Both the position numbers and the translations under genes were made by a program. The notes under the pieces are model-generated. The model made no database searches and was not told where the DNA came from. It saw only the letters and a list, made by a program, of their open reading frames with translations. A stretch of DNA of 64,000 bases from Paenibacillus gorillae (lineage in GTDB: Bacteria; Bacillota; Bacilli; Paenibacillales; Paenibacillaceae): positions 32,350 to 96,349 of the forward strand of contig NZ_CBVJ010000097.1 in assembly GCF_000513275.1 (NCBI RefSeq), given 5' to 3'. Below, one piece after another: positions 56,349-64,000 of the stretch (position 1 is its first letter; each line of letters opens with the position of its first letter).

Positions 56349-58583
56349 TTACCTTCTTACCCGTTGCAGCCTCAAAGCGTTCAATACCACGGATACGGAA
56401 CTGAGTGCCATAGCTGCTCCAGCTACCCATGGTGCCAGCAGGCCAATCGCCGCAATCGGAATGCCCAGCGTATTATAACCAAGCGCCCAGAACAGGTTCT
56501 GCTTAATGTTGGCCATCGTTTTCCGGCTCATGTAGATCGCATCGGCAATGCCTGTAAGCTCGCCCCGCATTAACGTAACGTCTGCCGCTTCCATCGCAAT
56601 GTCCGTACCGGTTCCAATTGCAATGCCGACATCTGCCGTTGCCAGAGCGGGAGCATCGTTAATGCCGTCTCCAACCATAGCCACTTTCTTGCCTTGCGCC
56701 TGAAGCCGTTTCACTTCATTGGCCTTGCCCTCCGGCAGCACTTCAGCCAGCGTATGCTCGATGCCGACCTGACGGGCGATCGCTTCTGCCGTCCGCTTAT
56801 TGTCGCCGGTCATCATAATGACTTCGATGCCCATCTGCTTCAGCTTCGCAATAGCTTCCTTCGATGATTCTTTCACCGTATCCGCTACAGCTACTATCCC
56901 TGCATAACGGCCGTTAATAGCCGCCAGCATTGCGGTTTTCCCCTCAGACTCCAGCCGTTCCATACGCTCGCCAGCGCTTCCGAAGTCGATCCCCTCCCGC
57001 TGCATCAGTCTGCGCGTTCCTACCAGCACCTTCGCTCCACCGGCCGCAACAGCTTGAATGCCATAGCCCGGAATAGCTTCAAATTGCTCGATAGATGGCA
57101 ATACAATGCCTTTTGCCACTATACCTGCAACGATCGCTTCCGCCAGCGGATGCTCGGACTGCTTCTCAGCTGCACCGATTAAACCAAGCGCCTGAGCCTC
57201 ATCCATACCCTCGATGAATACGTCCGTCAGCTCCGGTTTGCCTTTCGTAACGGTACCCGTTTTATCGACGACAACCGTCTCCACTTTCTCCATCGCTTCG
57301 AGATGCTCTCCGCCCTTGAACAAAATGCCAAACTCCGCGGAACGGCCCGAGCCGGCCATAATCGACGTTGGCGTCGCCAGCCCCAGTGCACATGGACAAG
57401 CGATAACGAGTACGGCGATCGCTTTCTCAAGCGCGCCTGCAAACTCACCCGGTTCGATAAGCAAGAACCAGATGAAGAAAGTAAGAAGCGCGATGCCGAC
57501 CACAATCGGGACGAAAATGCCGGAAATTTTATCCGCAACACGCTGAATTTCCGCCTTGGAGCCCTGCGCCTCCTCGACAACTTTAATAATTTGCGCGAGC
57601 GCTGTTTCTTTCCCGATACGGGTTGCTTTTACAGTAAGACGGCCGTTTTTGTTAACGGTTGCGCCAATTACGGTATCTCCGGCTTGTTTCTCAACCGGCA
57701 GGCTTTCCCCCGTAAGCATCGACTCGTCCACGGCCGAGGCCCCTTCAACAACCTCGCCGTCAACCGGAATTTTCTCGCCCGGCTTCACTAACACGAAATC
57801 GCCGACGAGCACGTTCTCGACCGGTAAAACCAGCTCTTGCCCGTCACGAATGACAACCGCTGTCTTCGCTTGAAGCCCCATCAGCTTCTTAATGGCTTCC
57901 GACGTCCGGCCTTTGGCCAATACCTCGAACAGCTTGCCTAAGATGATTAACGTAATGAGAACTGCGCTTGTTTCGTAGTAGAGACTAGGGGCCCCGACGC
58001 CATGCCCATGCGCCGCTTCTGCATTCGCTGCACTCCATTGAAACGTTAGATACAGGCTGTAAAAGTAAGCTGCCGACGTTCCCAGCGCGACCAATACGTC
58101 CATATTCGCACTCTTATTGCGCAGCGCTTTGTACGCTCCGGTGTAAAAATGTCCGCCGATGACGAATTGTACAGGTGTTGCCAGCGCCAGCTGCACCCAC
58201 GGGTTCATCAGAAAATCAGGCAAGTAAATCCAGGATGTGAACGAAAAATGGCTCACCATCGCCCACAATAACGGGAAGGACAGGATCGCCGATACGAGCA
58301 GCTGCAGCTTTTTGCTCCGCAGCTCTTGCTGTTTCTTCTCCTCGCCCGATTTGCCCTCTTCCTTCACGACTGCTTGATAGCCAAGCTGCACAACCTTATC
58401 GGTCATCGCCTGTTCGTTCACTTCCGATGCATTGTATTCCACATGTGCTGTCTCCATGGCAAAATTGACGGTAGCCTTCGTTACGCCGGGCAGCTTATTT
58501 AAGCCCTTTTCGATACGATTGGCGCAAGCTGCGCAAGTCATCCCGCTAATGTCCAACGTAGTCTGTTCCTGTCTGGTTTCCAA
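56349..58583 (-). CDS. copA: Copper-exporting P1B-type ATPase
   Basis: About 744 residues. One N-terminal heavy-metal-associated domain ([15 protein letters not shown]), six or more membrane segments with the transmembrane CPC motif ([14 protein letters not shown]), the phosphorylation site [13 protein letters not shown], and the hinge [11 protein letters not shown]. These fix it as a CPx-type exporter of Cu(I). The TTG at 58583 has a GAGGTG site 6-7 nt upstream; the GTG at 58592 is an alternative. A CsoR-type operator sits just upstream at 58605. Confidence 0.95.
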   Translation of the reverse strand: METRQEQTTLDISGMTCAACANRIEKGLNKLPGVTKATVNFAMETAHVEYNASEVNEQAMTDKVVQLGYQAVVKEEGKSGEEKKQQELRSKKLQLLVSAILSFPLLWAMVSHFSFTSWIYLPDFLMNPWVQLALATPVQFVIGGHFYTGAYKALRNKSANMDVLVALGTSAAYFYSLYLTFQWSAANAEAAHGHGVGAPSLYYETSAVLITLIILGKLFEVLAKGRTSEAIKKLMGLQAKTAVVIRDGQELVLPVENVLVGDFVLVKPGEKIPVDGEVVEGASAVDESMLTGESLPVEKQAGDTVIGATVNKNGRLTVKATRIGKETALAQIIKVVEEAQGSKAEIQRVADKISGIFVPIVVGIALLTFFIWFLLIEPGEFAGALEKAIAVLVIACPCALGLATPTSIMAGSGRSAEFGILFKGGEHLEAMEKVETVVVDKTGTVTKGKPELTDVFIEGMDEAQALGLIGAAEKQSEHPLAEAIVAGIVAKGIVLPSIEQFEAIPGYGIQAVAAGGAKVLVGTRRLMQREGIDFGSAGERMERLESEGKTAMLAAINGRYAGIVAVADTVKESSKEAIAKLKQMGIEVIMMTGDNKRTAEAIARQVGIEHTLAEVLPEGKANEVKRLQAQGKKVAMVGDGINDAPALATADVGIAIGTGTDIAMEAADVTLMRGELTGIADAIYMSRKTMANIKQNLFWALGYNTLGIPIAAIGLLAPWVAGAAMALSSVSVVLNALRLQRVRR

Positions 58584-58604
58584 CGCAATCACCTCTTTTC
58601 CCGC

Positions 58605-58621
58605 ATACCCTCAGGGGGTAT
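58605..58621 (-). promoter_or_regulatory. CsoR operator upstream of copA
   Basis: ATACCCTCAGGGGGTAT, the CsoR palindrome type (TACCCNNNNGGGGTA). It lies 22 nt upstream of the copA start and resembles the site before csoR at 59298. Confidence 0.7.
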
Positions 58622-58672
58622 ATTTGATTCAAAAAAAATATGCTGCTTATTTAAATGCATCCTTATAGTTCT

Positions 58673-58696
58673 AAAAAAGAGCCGCAAGCGCGGCTC
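58673..58696 (-). terminator. Terminator of the copZ gene
   Basis: On the minus strand GAGCCGC pairs with GCGGCTC, followed by six T residues just after the copZ stop. It may be leaky or separate copA, which has its own operator. Confidence 0.85.
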
Positions 58697-58700
58697 GGGG

Positions 58701-58904
58701 TTAACCGACTACGTCGTAGCCTTGATCTTCGATAGCCGCTTTAATGGTATCCAGCGTAACCTTGGACTCATCGTATTCGACTGCAACCGAACCTGCGGAC
58801 AAATTGACTTTACCGGCAGCGCCAAGCTTCTGAACGGCACCTTCCACCGAATTTACGCAATGATTGCAGGACATACCTTGTACTTTCAAATTTGCTGTTG
58901 TCAT
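58701..58904 (-). CDS. copZ: Copper chaperone
   Basis: 67 residues, the usual size of CopZ. The metal site is GMSCNHCVNSVEGAVQKLG, followed by the beta-alpha-beta pattern VNLSAGSVAVEYDESKVTLDTIKAAIEDQGYDVVG of the heavy-metal-associated fold. It carries Cu(I) to CopA in the cytoplasm. An AGGAGG-like site (GGGAGGC) precedes the ATG. It lies 16 nt after the csoR gene in the same direction. Confidence 0.95.
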   Translation of the reverse strand: MTTANLKVQGMSCNHCVNSVEGAVQKLGAAGKVNLSAGSVAVEYDESKVTLDTIKAAIEDQGYDVVG

Positions 58905-58920
58905 GTTTAATAGCCTCCCA

Positions 58921-59265
58921 TTATTTAATTAGTTTATTCATCGTGACCATAAGCTCTCGAATCACGTCATTGTCGCCCTCTTGTATCCGTTCGATTACAC
59001 AGCTATTCAAATGGTTCTCCAGAAGCAGCTTTCCTACACTGTTTAGCGCCGATTGTATGGCAGCGATTTGATTAAGAACATCGTCACAATACGTATCCTT
59101 CTCGATCATTCCCTTAACACCGCGAATTTGCCCCTCGATCCGGTTCAGCCTGGAAACCATATTGCTCTTCGTTTTATCCGAATGGTGGCTCTTTCGCTCA
59201 GAGCCTGTATGGCAGCTTGCTTGTTCTATCGTCCCAACCTGTTCATCAAGCTCATGATGTGCCAT
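58921..59265 (-). CDS. csoR: CsoR family copper-sensing repressor
   Basis: About 114 residues from the ATG at 59265, with AAAGGAGG 8 nt upstream. The CsoR/RcnR four-helix core is clear: RLNRIEGQIRGVKGMIEKDTYCDDVLNQIAAIQSALNSVGKLLLENHLNSCVIERIQEGD. The Cu(I) ligand trio is visible as YCDDV (Cys), ENHLNSC (His and Cys). The N-terminal 30 residues are poorly conserved and hydrophilic. Two matching GGGG/CCCC dyads in the operon (58605 and 59298) indicate control of copA and of csoR-copZ. Confidence 0.94.
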   Translation of the reverse strand: MAHHELDEQVGTIEQASCHTGSERKSHHSDKTKSNMVSRLNRIEGQIRGVKGMIEKDTYCDDVLNQIAAIQSALNSVGKLLLENHLNSCVIERIQEGDNDVIRELMVTMNKLIK

Positions 59266-59297
59266 TTGCGTAACCTCCTTTCGAAAATAAATATACC

Positions 59298-59314
59298 ATA
59301 CCCCCCCGGGGTAT
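59298..59314 (-). promoter_or_regulatory. CsoR operator upstream of csoR
   Basis: ATACCCCCCCGGGGTAT, a G/C-rich dyad with A/T ends, 33 nt upstream of the csoR start, similar to the site before copA. Confidence 0.7.
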
Positions 59315-59361
59315 ATCAAGCGTTTTTATTTCTTTTTTAGCCTATTTATTTATAAGCTCGG

Positions 59362-60195
59362 TTAGGATTCCAGCAGGTTGACCCGTTCCCGGGTTTCATT
59401 CTTTTTGTACTGCGTTGGCGATTCCCCCATCGTACGGGTGAACAGAATCGTAAAATAATTCGCATTCTCATAGCCTAAAAAACTGGCGATCTCCGCCACC
59501 TTCATCTCGGTGTTGACGAGCAGGCGCTTCGCTTCTCCCATACGGCGATACAGCATGTAGTTGATAGGCGAATCATTGTATTTATGTTTGAACACATGCG
59601 AAAGATAATAAGCGTTCATGTGAAAATGGTCGGCAATATCTTTCAATTGCACATGTCTCAAATAGTTCAAATCGAGGTATTCCTTAATCTGAACCGCCAG
59701 AGAATCGGGATCGCGCTCCTTAACGGCCGTCTGATCCACTTGAACGAGACGTTGAATCCAAGTAATAAGCGTAATTAGCAGGCTTTGTAAAACGATGCTA
59801 TGGCCGCGTTCCTGCTGCGACGATTCTTCGTGCATCGATGCGAAAATCATGCTGATTTTCCCCGCATATTCTCTGGTCTTAATATACGGCGAGGCATTTC
59901 GAGGGATGAGATCATGCTCGCATATGCCTTCAATATTGGGATTGGCAACGCCACAATAATAGAGAGTGAGGGGGCAAATCGGCGAGGAACATTCCTCATG
60001 AAGAACGCCCTGATTGTAAATAAGCAGATCGCCCTGCTGGACGGCATACGGCTGCCCATCGATTTTGATGACGCCTTCGCCCTCAGCAATATACACCATC
60101 TCGCTAAGCTCTTTATGCTGATGGCTTGGGAAGCTCCATTTCGGATTTCCGCTGATTTTGCCAATATAGACTAATGTAGGGGATACTGCTGCCAT
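59362..60195 (-). CDS. AraC family transcriptional regulator
   Basis: About 277 residues from the ATG at 60195, with AAGGAG 5-6 nt upstream. Starts at 60234 and 60261 are possible but lack a site. The N-terminal cupin-like domain has PSHQHKELSEMVYIAEGEG and GDLLIYNQGVLHEECSS. The C-terminal AraC domain reads VQLKDIADHFHMNAYYLSHVFKHKYNDSPINYMLYRRM and VAEIASFLGYENANYFTILFTRTMGESPTQYKK. It is divergent from namA and may control it. Confidence 0.92.
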   Translation of the reverse strand: MAAVSPTLVYIGKISGNPKWSFPSHQHKELSEMVYIAEGEGVIKIDGQPYAVQQGDLLIYNQGVLHEECSSPICPLTLYYCGVANPNIEGICEHDLIPRNASPYIKTREYAGKISMIFASMHEESSQQERGHSIVLQSLLITLITWIQRLVQVDQTAVKERDPDSLAVQIKEYLDLNYLRHVQLKDIADHFHMNAYYLSHVFKHKYNDSPINYMLYRRMGEAKRLLVNTEMKVAEIASFLGYENANYFTILFTRTMGESPTQYKKNETRERVNLLES

Positions 60196-60416
60196 TGTCG
60201 CTGCTCCTTGCACCGCATTCGTTATTGCTCCCATTAAAACGCAACCACCGCCAAAAAGCAATATGTATCATATTTTCTTTCGATGAAGCCAAGATCCTTT
60301 ATTGTTTTGGCGGACCATTGCTTTTATGATTAGCTTACGTTTTTTCAAAACGAATATTCAGAATGCAGCTCTTCAACGGGCTGTAAATTCGTCACATAAA
60401 AGGAGAGTTTCTAACG

Positions 60417-61442
60417 ATGGCAGCAATAAATTCGCCCTTTACGTTGAAGGGCCTGACGCTCAAAAACCGGATTGTTATGCCTCCCATGTGCCAATATTCG
60501 GTGTCTGCTAAAGACGGCATCCCAACGGATTGGCATTTCGTTCATTACGTATCCCGCGCAGTTGGCGGAGCCGGGCTCATCATTGTGGAAATGACCGATG
60601 TCGAGCCGGACGGCCGAATTACGGACAAGGACCTCGGCTTGTGGTCCGATGCTCATATTCCTGCTTTTAAACGAATCGTGGATGAGGTTCATAAATATGG
60701 AGCCAAAATCGGCGTTCAGATCGCTCATGCCGGTCGCAAAGCTGAGGACGCGGCACAGCCTGTCGGAGCTTCCGACGTTCCGGTTCAAGGCGAGAACCGT
60801 AAAGCGCCTAGAGCGCTGAGCACGGATGAAGTAAAAGCAATGGTCGTTAAATACAAAGAAGCCGCAAGACGCGCAGTCGAAGCTGGCTTCGATACCATTG
60901 AGCTTCACGGTGCGCACGGCTATCTGATCCACCAATTCCAATCTCCGGGCATTAACAGCCGCACCGATGAATATGGTCAAAATTATGCTCTTTTCGGTGT
61001 GGAAGTGATTGAAGCGGTTCGCAGCGTGATGCCTGCTGATATGCCGCTCATCTTGCGTATCTCGGCCATTGAATATATGGACGGCGGTTATGATCTTGAG
61101 CATTCCATTGCGGTTGCCAAGCAATACCGGGACGCGGGCGTCGATATGTTCCATGTATCGACTGGCGGCGAGGCGCCTCCCGGAGCGCGAAAACCAGGAT
61201 TCCACCCTGGTTACCAAGTTCCTTTTGCCCGTGCATATCGGAAAGAGCTAGGCGTTCCCGTTATTGCCGTAGGCAATCTGGACAATCCGTCGCTGGCAGA
61301 GGCTACTTTGTCCAATGAAGATGCCGATCTCGTTGCGGTAGGACGCGGTATGCTCCGCGATCCGTATTGGGCGCTCCATGCGATTCAGCAAATCGCCGGG
61401 GCTGGTGAGCCTCCCGTTCAGTATGAGCGGGCATTTAGATAA
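60417..61442 (+). CDS. namA: NADPH dehydrogenase of the old yellow enzyme family (YqjM type)
   Basis: 341 residues, the usual size. The FMN barrel starts FTLKGLTLKNRIVMPPMCQYS, with the YqjM-type Cys-x-Tyr pair at residues 25 and 27. The active-site His pair lies in ELHGAHGYLIHQFQSPGINSRTDEYG, and an IGVQIAHAGRKAE stretch and AVGRGMLRDPYWALHA end are typical. It reduces activated C=C bonds of enones or nitro compounds with NADPH. AAAGGAGAG precedes the ATG by 13 nt. It is divergent from an AraC regulator. Confidence 0.95.
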   Translation: MAAINSPFTLKGLTLKNRIVMPPMCQYSVSAKDGIPTDWHFVHYVSRAVGGAGLIIVEMTDVEPDGRITDKDLGLWSDAHIPAFKRIVDEVHKYGAKIGVQIAHAGRKAEDAAQPVGASDVPVQGENRKAPRALSTDEVKAMVVKYKEAARRAVEAGFDTIELHGAHGYLIHQFQSPGINSRTDEYGQNYALFGVEVIEAVRSVMPADMPLILRISAIEYMDGGYDLEHSIAVAKQYRDAGVDMFHVSTGGEAPPGARKPGFHPGYQVPFARAYRKELGVPVIAVGNLDNPSLAEATLSNEDADLVAVGRGMLRDPYWALHAIQQIAGAGEPPVQYERAFR

Positions 61443-61454
61443 ACAAAATGTATA

Positions 61455-61504
61455 AGAGGGTGTCCTGCGGCAGCTGTTCTTGCCGAGGGACACCCTCTTT
61501 TTTG
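61455..61504. terminator. Terminator between namA and the convergent gene
   Basis: AAGAGGGTGTCC pairs with GGGACACCCTCTTTTTT, with T residues on the plus strand; the reverse strand also has a T-rich end. Confidence 0.92.
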
Positions 61505-61531
61505 GGGAGGAGTCTGTGTCTGTTTTACGTA

Positions 61532-62188
61532 TTATTTTTTCGCCAGCTTCGCCATGTCCTTGCTCTCCATAATAGCCGACGGGTAGCCTTTCGTTACGCT
61601 GTGGATCATCGCGAGCCCTATTTCTTCAAGTGTAATTGTGTATTGAGGCATAACGCGCCTAACTATAGGATAAAGCCAAGTGATCGCAGCGTAGAAGCGA
61701 TGGGCGTTATGCAGCCCTTTTGTCGGATGGATGTAAGCTGGCCGGAACATATAGGCTCCTTTGAAAGGAAGACGGAGCAGTGCGTTTTCAGTCCTTCCTT
61801 TTATCCTCGCCCACATGCTCCTGCCCTGCTCGGTCGAATCCGCCCCGCTTGCGGACACATAACAGAATACCATGCCCGGATTGCGGTCAGCAAGAATCTC
61901 CGCCATATGGAGCGTCAGATCGTAAGTGACTTTGCTGTATGACTGCTCGTTCATGCCAACCGACGAGACGCCTAGGCAAAAGAAGCAAGCGTCGTAGGGG
62001 GCAAGCTGATCCGCGATGGACGATAAATCCAGAAAATCAGCATGGGTGATTTCTTTTAGCTTAGGATGGATGGTCCCGCTCGGTTTGCGGCCGATGACCA
62101 GCACCTCCTGCACTTCGGAAGAGCGCAAACATTCATGCAGCACGCCCTCCCCAACCATGCCTGTTGCTCCTGTAAGGATGATTTTCAT
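61532..62188 (-). CDS. NAD(P)-binding epimerase/dehydrogenase-like protein
   Basis: 218 residues. The N-terminal Rossmann motif GATGMVGEGVLHECLRS (TGATGxVG) and FFCLGVSSVGMNEQSYSKVTYDLTLHMAEIL show an atypical short-chain dehydrogenase/NmrA-like fold, as in HTATIP2/YwnB-like proteins. The C-terminal part is short, as in single-domain members. No catalytic YxxxK is convincing. Substrate unknown. A GAGAGG-type site precedes the ATG at 62188. It lies downstream of a TetR regulator on the same strand, 71 nt away, which may control it. Confidence 0.88.
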   Translation of the reverse strand: MKIILTGATGMVGEGVLHECLRSSEVQEVLVIGRKPSGTIHPKLKEITHADFLDLSSIADQLAPYDACFFCLGVSSVGMNEQSYSKVTYDLTLHMAEILADRNPGMVFCYVSASGADSTEQGRSMWARIKGRTENALLRLPFKGAYMFRPAYIHPTKGLHNAHRFYAAITWLYPIVRRVMPQYTITLEEIGLAMIHSVTKGYPSAIMESKDMAKLAKK

Positions 62189-62259
62189 TCTTTCAACCTC
62201 TCCTTCTCATTTATTAATAATCGAATAATCATTTATAAAAGAGTGGATAAAGCCGCACA

Positions 62260-62853
62260 TCAGGCTTTAATCGCATCCCAGCTCATTCCAATGACTTGCT
62301 GCAAACTCGTCTCTGTCACTTCCATTTGATCTTTAAATTGTGCGTGAGCCAACTGAGTAATCGGAAAATAACAATAAGTAAGCAAGAAAGTAGTCTCTAC
62401 GGCCTTCAACTCACCATTATGCTTCCCTCTTTCAATAAAATCGAACAAAGGGGCAAACATCGGCATCGTATCCTCAACGCAAAGCTTTTGCATCAGCGGC
62501 GAGGTCATAAATTGCTCGAGGAACATAAAGTAGTCCTTGTTCTCCATAATAAAGCCCAAGGAATTGCGCATGAATAGCTCGCAAGCAGCCTTGACGCTCA
62601 GGTCGTCATGAACGCCTTGCATAAGCCGTCTGCTCATCGTCTCCTTCACCTTCAGGTAAAGCTTGACCAGCATATCCTCCTTATTCTCAAAATAAACGTA
62701 GATTGTCGCCGCGGACACGCTCGCCCGCTTGGCAATTTTGGACATCGAAATGTCCGAAAACCCGATTTCATTAAGCAACTGTATCGTTGCGTGGAAAATA
62801 GCTTCGCTTTTATTTTCGTCCTTATGTCTCATGCGCCTATAATAAACATTCAT
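62260..62853 (-). CDS. TetR family transcriptional regulator
   Basis: 197 residues. The DNA-binding domain reads AIFHATIQLLNEIGFSDISMSKIAKRASVSAATIYVYFENKEDMLVKLYLKVK, a clear TetR motif. Helical ligand domain follows (MSRRLMQGVHDDLSVKAACELFMR). The ATG at 62853 lies inside a dyad that looks like its own operator; the ATG at 62832 is an alternative start that would leave the dyad upstream. It precedes the NAD(P)-binding gene in the same direction. Confidence 0.92.
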   Translation of the reverse strand: MNVYYRRMRHKDENKSEAIFHATIQLLNEIGFSDISMSKIAKRASVSAATIYVYFENKEDMLVKLYLKVKETMSRRLMQGVHDDLSVKAACELFMRNSLGFIMENKDYFMFLEQFMTSPLMQKLCVEDTMPMFAPLFDFIERGKHNGELKAVETTFLLTYCYFPITQLAHAQFKDQMEVTETSLQQVIGMSWDAIKA

Positions 62854-62860
62854 TCGTTTA
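62843..62860 (-). promoter_or_regulatory. Candidate TetR operator
   Basis: TAAAC and GTTTA arms flank ATTCATTC, overlapping the first possible ATG of the regulator gene. Confidence 0.4.
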
Positions 62861-62969
62861 AAGTCAATGAGGAGGGATTGTCAGCTTGGTTCATGTTGGC
62901 TGCTTCCTGTTACTGCCCCACCATCTGCGCCGCAGAGCGAAGTAGATTCTTTATTGCTGCTCAGACTGG

Positions 62970-63097
62970 GGCATAGCGAACCTGCCTTCGTTATTTAGCG
63001 AACCTGCTTCGCTGCTGCTCCTCAGGCTGGGGCATAGCGAACCTGCCTTCGCTATTTAGCGAATCAGCTTCGCTCCAGTGTCCCTCCCGGCTGCCGA
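62970..63097. repeat. Extra outer-type modules of family A before the three-copy array
   Basis: Outer-type palindromes TTCGTTATTTAGCGAA (62989-63004) and TTCGCTATTTAGCGAA (63048-63063), each flanked by GCGAACCTGC/CTTCGCT-type arms, precede the first complete element. They have no central palindrome between them. Sequence from 62854 to 62969 shows nothing supportable. Confidence 0.65.
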
Positions 63098-63299
63098 GCG
63101 AACCAGATTCGCTTTTTTACGAACCTAACTTCGCTATTCGGAAGTAGTTTCGTAGGCCAGTGGACTTCAGCGAACCTATTTTCGCTTTCCGTGAACCTTG
63201 GTTCTCCATTTGCGAAATTTAGTTCGCTATTTGCTCATAGTCCCACATCTGGACCACTCACAGCGAACTTGGCTTCGTTATTTAACGAACCTGCTTCGC
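63098..63299. repeat. Family A intergenic element, 202 bp, copy 6
   Basis: Outer core TTCGCTTTTTTACGAA (63108-63123), central palindrome 63171-63226 (GTGAACC-TT-GGTTCTCC, centre 63198.5), outer core TTCGTTATTTAACGAA (63274-63289). Outer centres are 83 bp from the middle. Confidence 0.85.
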
Positions 63300-63384
63300 T
63301 GCCGCTCCTCAGACTGGGACATAGCGAACCTGCCTTCGTTATTTAGCGAATCAGATTCGCTCCAGTGTCCCTCCCGGCTGCCGA

Positions 63385-63586
63385 GCGAACCAGATTCGCT
63401 TTTTTACGAACCTAACTTCACTATTCGCAAGTAGTTTCATAGGCCAGCGGACTCCAGCGAACTTATTTTCGCTTTCCGTGAACCTTGGTTCTCCATTTGC
63501 GAAATTTAGTTCGCTGGACGCTCTTTGCTTCACACCCTGACGCCGCAGAGCGAACTTGGCTTCGTTATTTAGCGAACCCGCTTCGC
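63385..63586. repeat. Family A intergenic element, 202 bp, copy 7
   Basis: Outer core 63395-63410, central palindrome 63458-63513 (centre 63485.5), outer core TTCGTTATTTAGCGAA (63561-63576). It is a direct copy of copy 6, offset 287 bp, with spacers still nearly identical (TAGGCCAGCGGACTCC in place of TAGGCCAGTGGACTTC). Confidence 0.85.
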
Positions 63587-63610
63587 TCCAGTGTCCCTCC
63601 TCGCTGCCAA

Positions 63611-63812
63611 GCGAACCAGATTCGCTTTTTTACGAACCTAACTTCGCTATTCGCAAGTAGTGTCGTAGGCCAGCGGACTCCAGCGAACCTATTTTCGCTT
63701 TCCGTGAACCTTGGTTCTCCATTTGCGAAATTTAGTTCGCTATTTGCTCATAGTCCCACATCTGGGCGACTCAGAGCGAACTTGGCTTCGTTATTTAACG
63801 AACCTGCTTCGC
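63611..63812. repeat. Family A intergenic element, 202 bp, copy 8
   Basis: Outer core 63621-63636, central palindrome 63684-63739 (centre 63711.5), outer core 63787-63802. It is a direct copy of the previous one, offset 226 bp. From 63860 to the window end I see no gene or repeat; the sequence is A+T-rich with no recognisable signal. Confidence 0.85.
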
Positions 63813-64000
63813 TGTTGACCCTCAGACTGGGACATAGGGAACCTGCCTTCGTTAGTTAGTTACCCCTGATAAATTCAGTTTTGTTCAGGTTAAGTCTACG
63901 AGGGACAGCGATTTATTAAAACAGAACTGTCGGATGTGTATTTTTCTGAGCTTATTTGCTCATGAGGGCGGCTCTTCTGAGGTTATGAACCCATATTCCA

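Noticed and set aside
62970..63812. CRISPR array
   Set aside because: Repeats are palindromic modules with 36-nt spacers that recur inside larger duplicated blocks. There are no short identical direct repeats with unique spacers and no cas genes.
63198..63859. Open frames within the right-end repeat array, both strands
   Set aside because: They are translations of the duplicated elements; they start inside a palindrome and have no homology or ribosome binding site.

Overview
The window reads as one chromosomal stretch of a Paenibacillus-like, spore-forming Bacillota. The evidence is strong AGGAGG-type ribosome binding sites, frequent TTG and GTG starts, lipobox lipoproteins, a YesM/YesN-type two-component system beside sugar ABC transporters, CsoR-type copper control, and many transport, glycosidase and one-component regulator genes. 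No rRNA, tRNA, CRISPR array, intact transposase or phage gene was seen.

Layout. 1-2.7 kb: a Gfo/Idh/MocA dehydrogenase (cut by the window edge) and a sugar-phosphate isomerase/epimerase, divergent from an AraC regulator. 3-9 kb: an M15 peptidase, a solitary argininosuccinate-lyase-like gene, a MEKHLA-domain protein and a 5'-nucleotidase-type phosphoesterase. 9-12.5 kb: a phnD-phnC-phnE-phnE phosphonate-type ABC transporter. 12.7-20 kb: a secreted FAD oxidoreductase, a large frameshifted surface protein and a membrane-gene pair whose first member is also frameshifted. 20-29 kb: ArsR and an MFS pump, an LLM flavin monooxygenase, a ROK fructokinase, a YcgR/YcgQ permease pair with a histidine-rich loop, and small hypotheticals. 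29-39 kb: a complete beta-galactoside locus (response regulator, histidine kinase, binding protein, two permeases, GH2 beta-galactosidase). 39.7-44 kb: two drug-efflux modules, one controlled by MarR and one by TetR. 44-46 kb: a VOC protein and a sigma factor with a VOC-like tail. 46-53.5 kb: a GntR-LacI regulator, a sugar ABC transporter and a GH38 alpha-mannosidase. 53.5-55 kb: an MBL hydrolase and an Lrp regulator. 55-59.3 kb: a copper operon (csoR, copZ, copA and a YtkA lipoprotein). 59-62.9 kb: an AraC regulator, namA, an NAD(P)-binding protein and a TetR regulator.

The most unusual content lies between the genes. Three unrelated families of intergenic repeats share one plan: an element of about 190-200 bp with overall dyad symmetry, built from outer palindromic modules placed symmetrically about a centre. 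Family A (GCGAA/TTCGC type) occurs in eight copies near 6.0, 17.8, 27.0, 39.0, 39.2, 63.1, 63.4 and 63.6 kb. Seven of them are exactly 202 bp, with outer modules centred 83 bp from the centre even though the 36-nt spacers differ in sequence. Family B (TCAAAATG/CATTTTGA type) has two copies, near 44.1 and 55.0 kb, both 188 bp between terminal octamers. Family C (TAAGACCCT/AGGGTCTTA type) has one copy near 22.9 kb, about 202 bp. A separate MITE-like hairpin element lies near 2.8 kb. I do not recognise families A-C as any named element.

Most coding calls rest on clear family motifs. Start codons were moved to match ribosome binding sites where needed. Operators, promoters and terminators are calls from sequence symmetry only.
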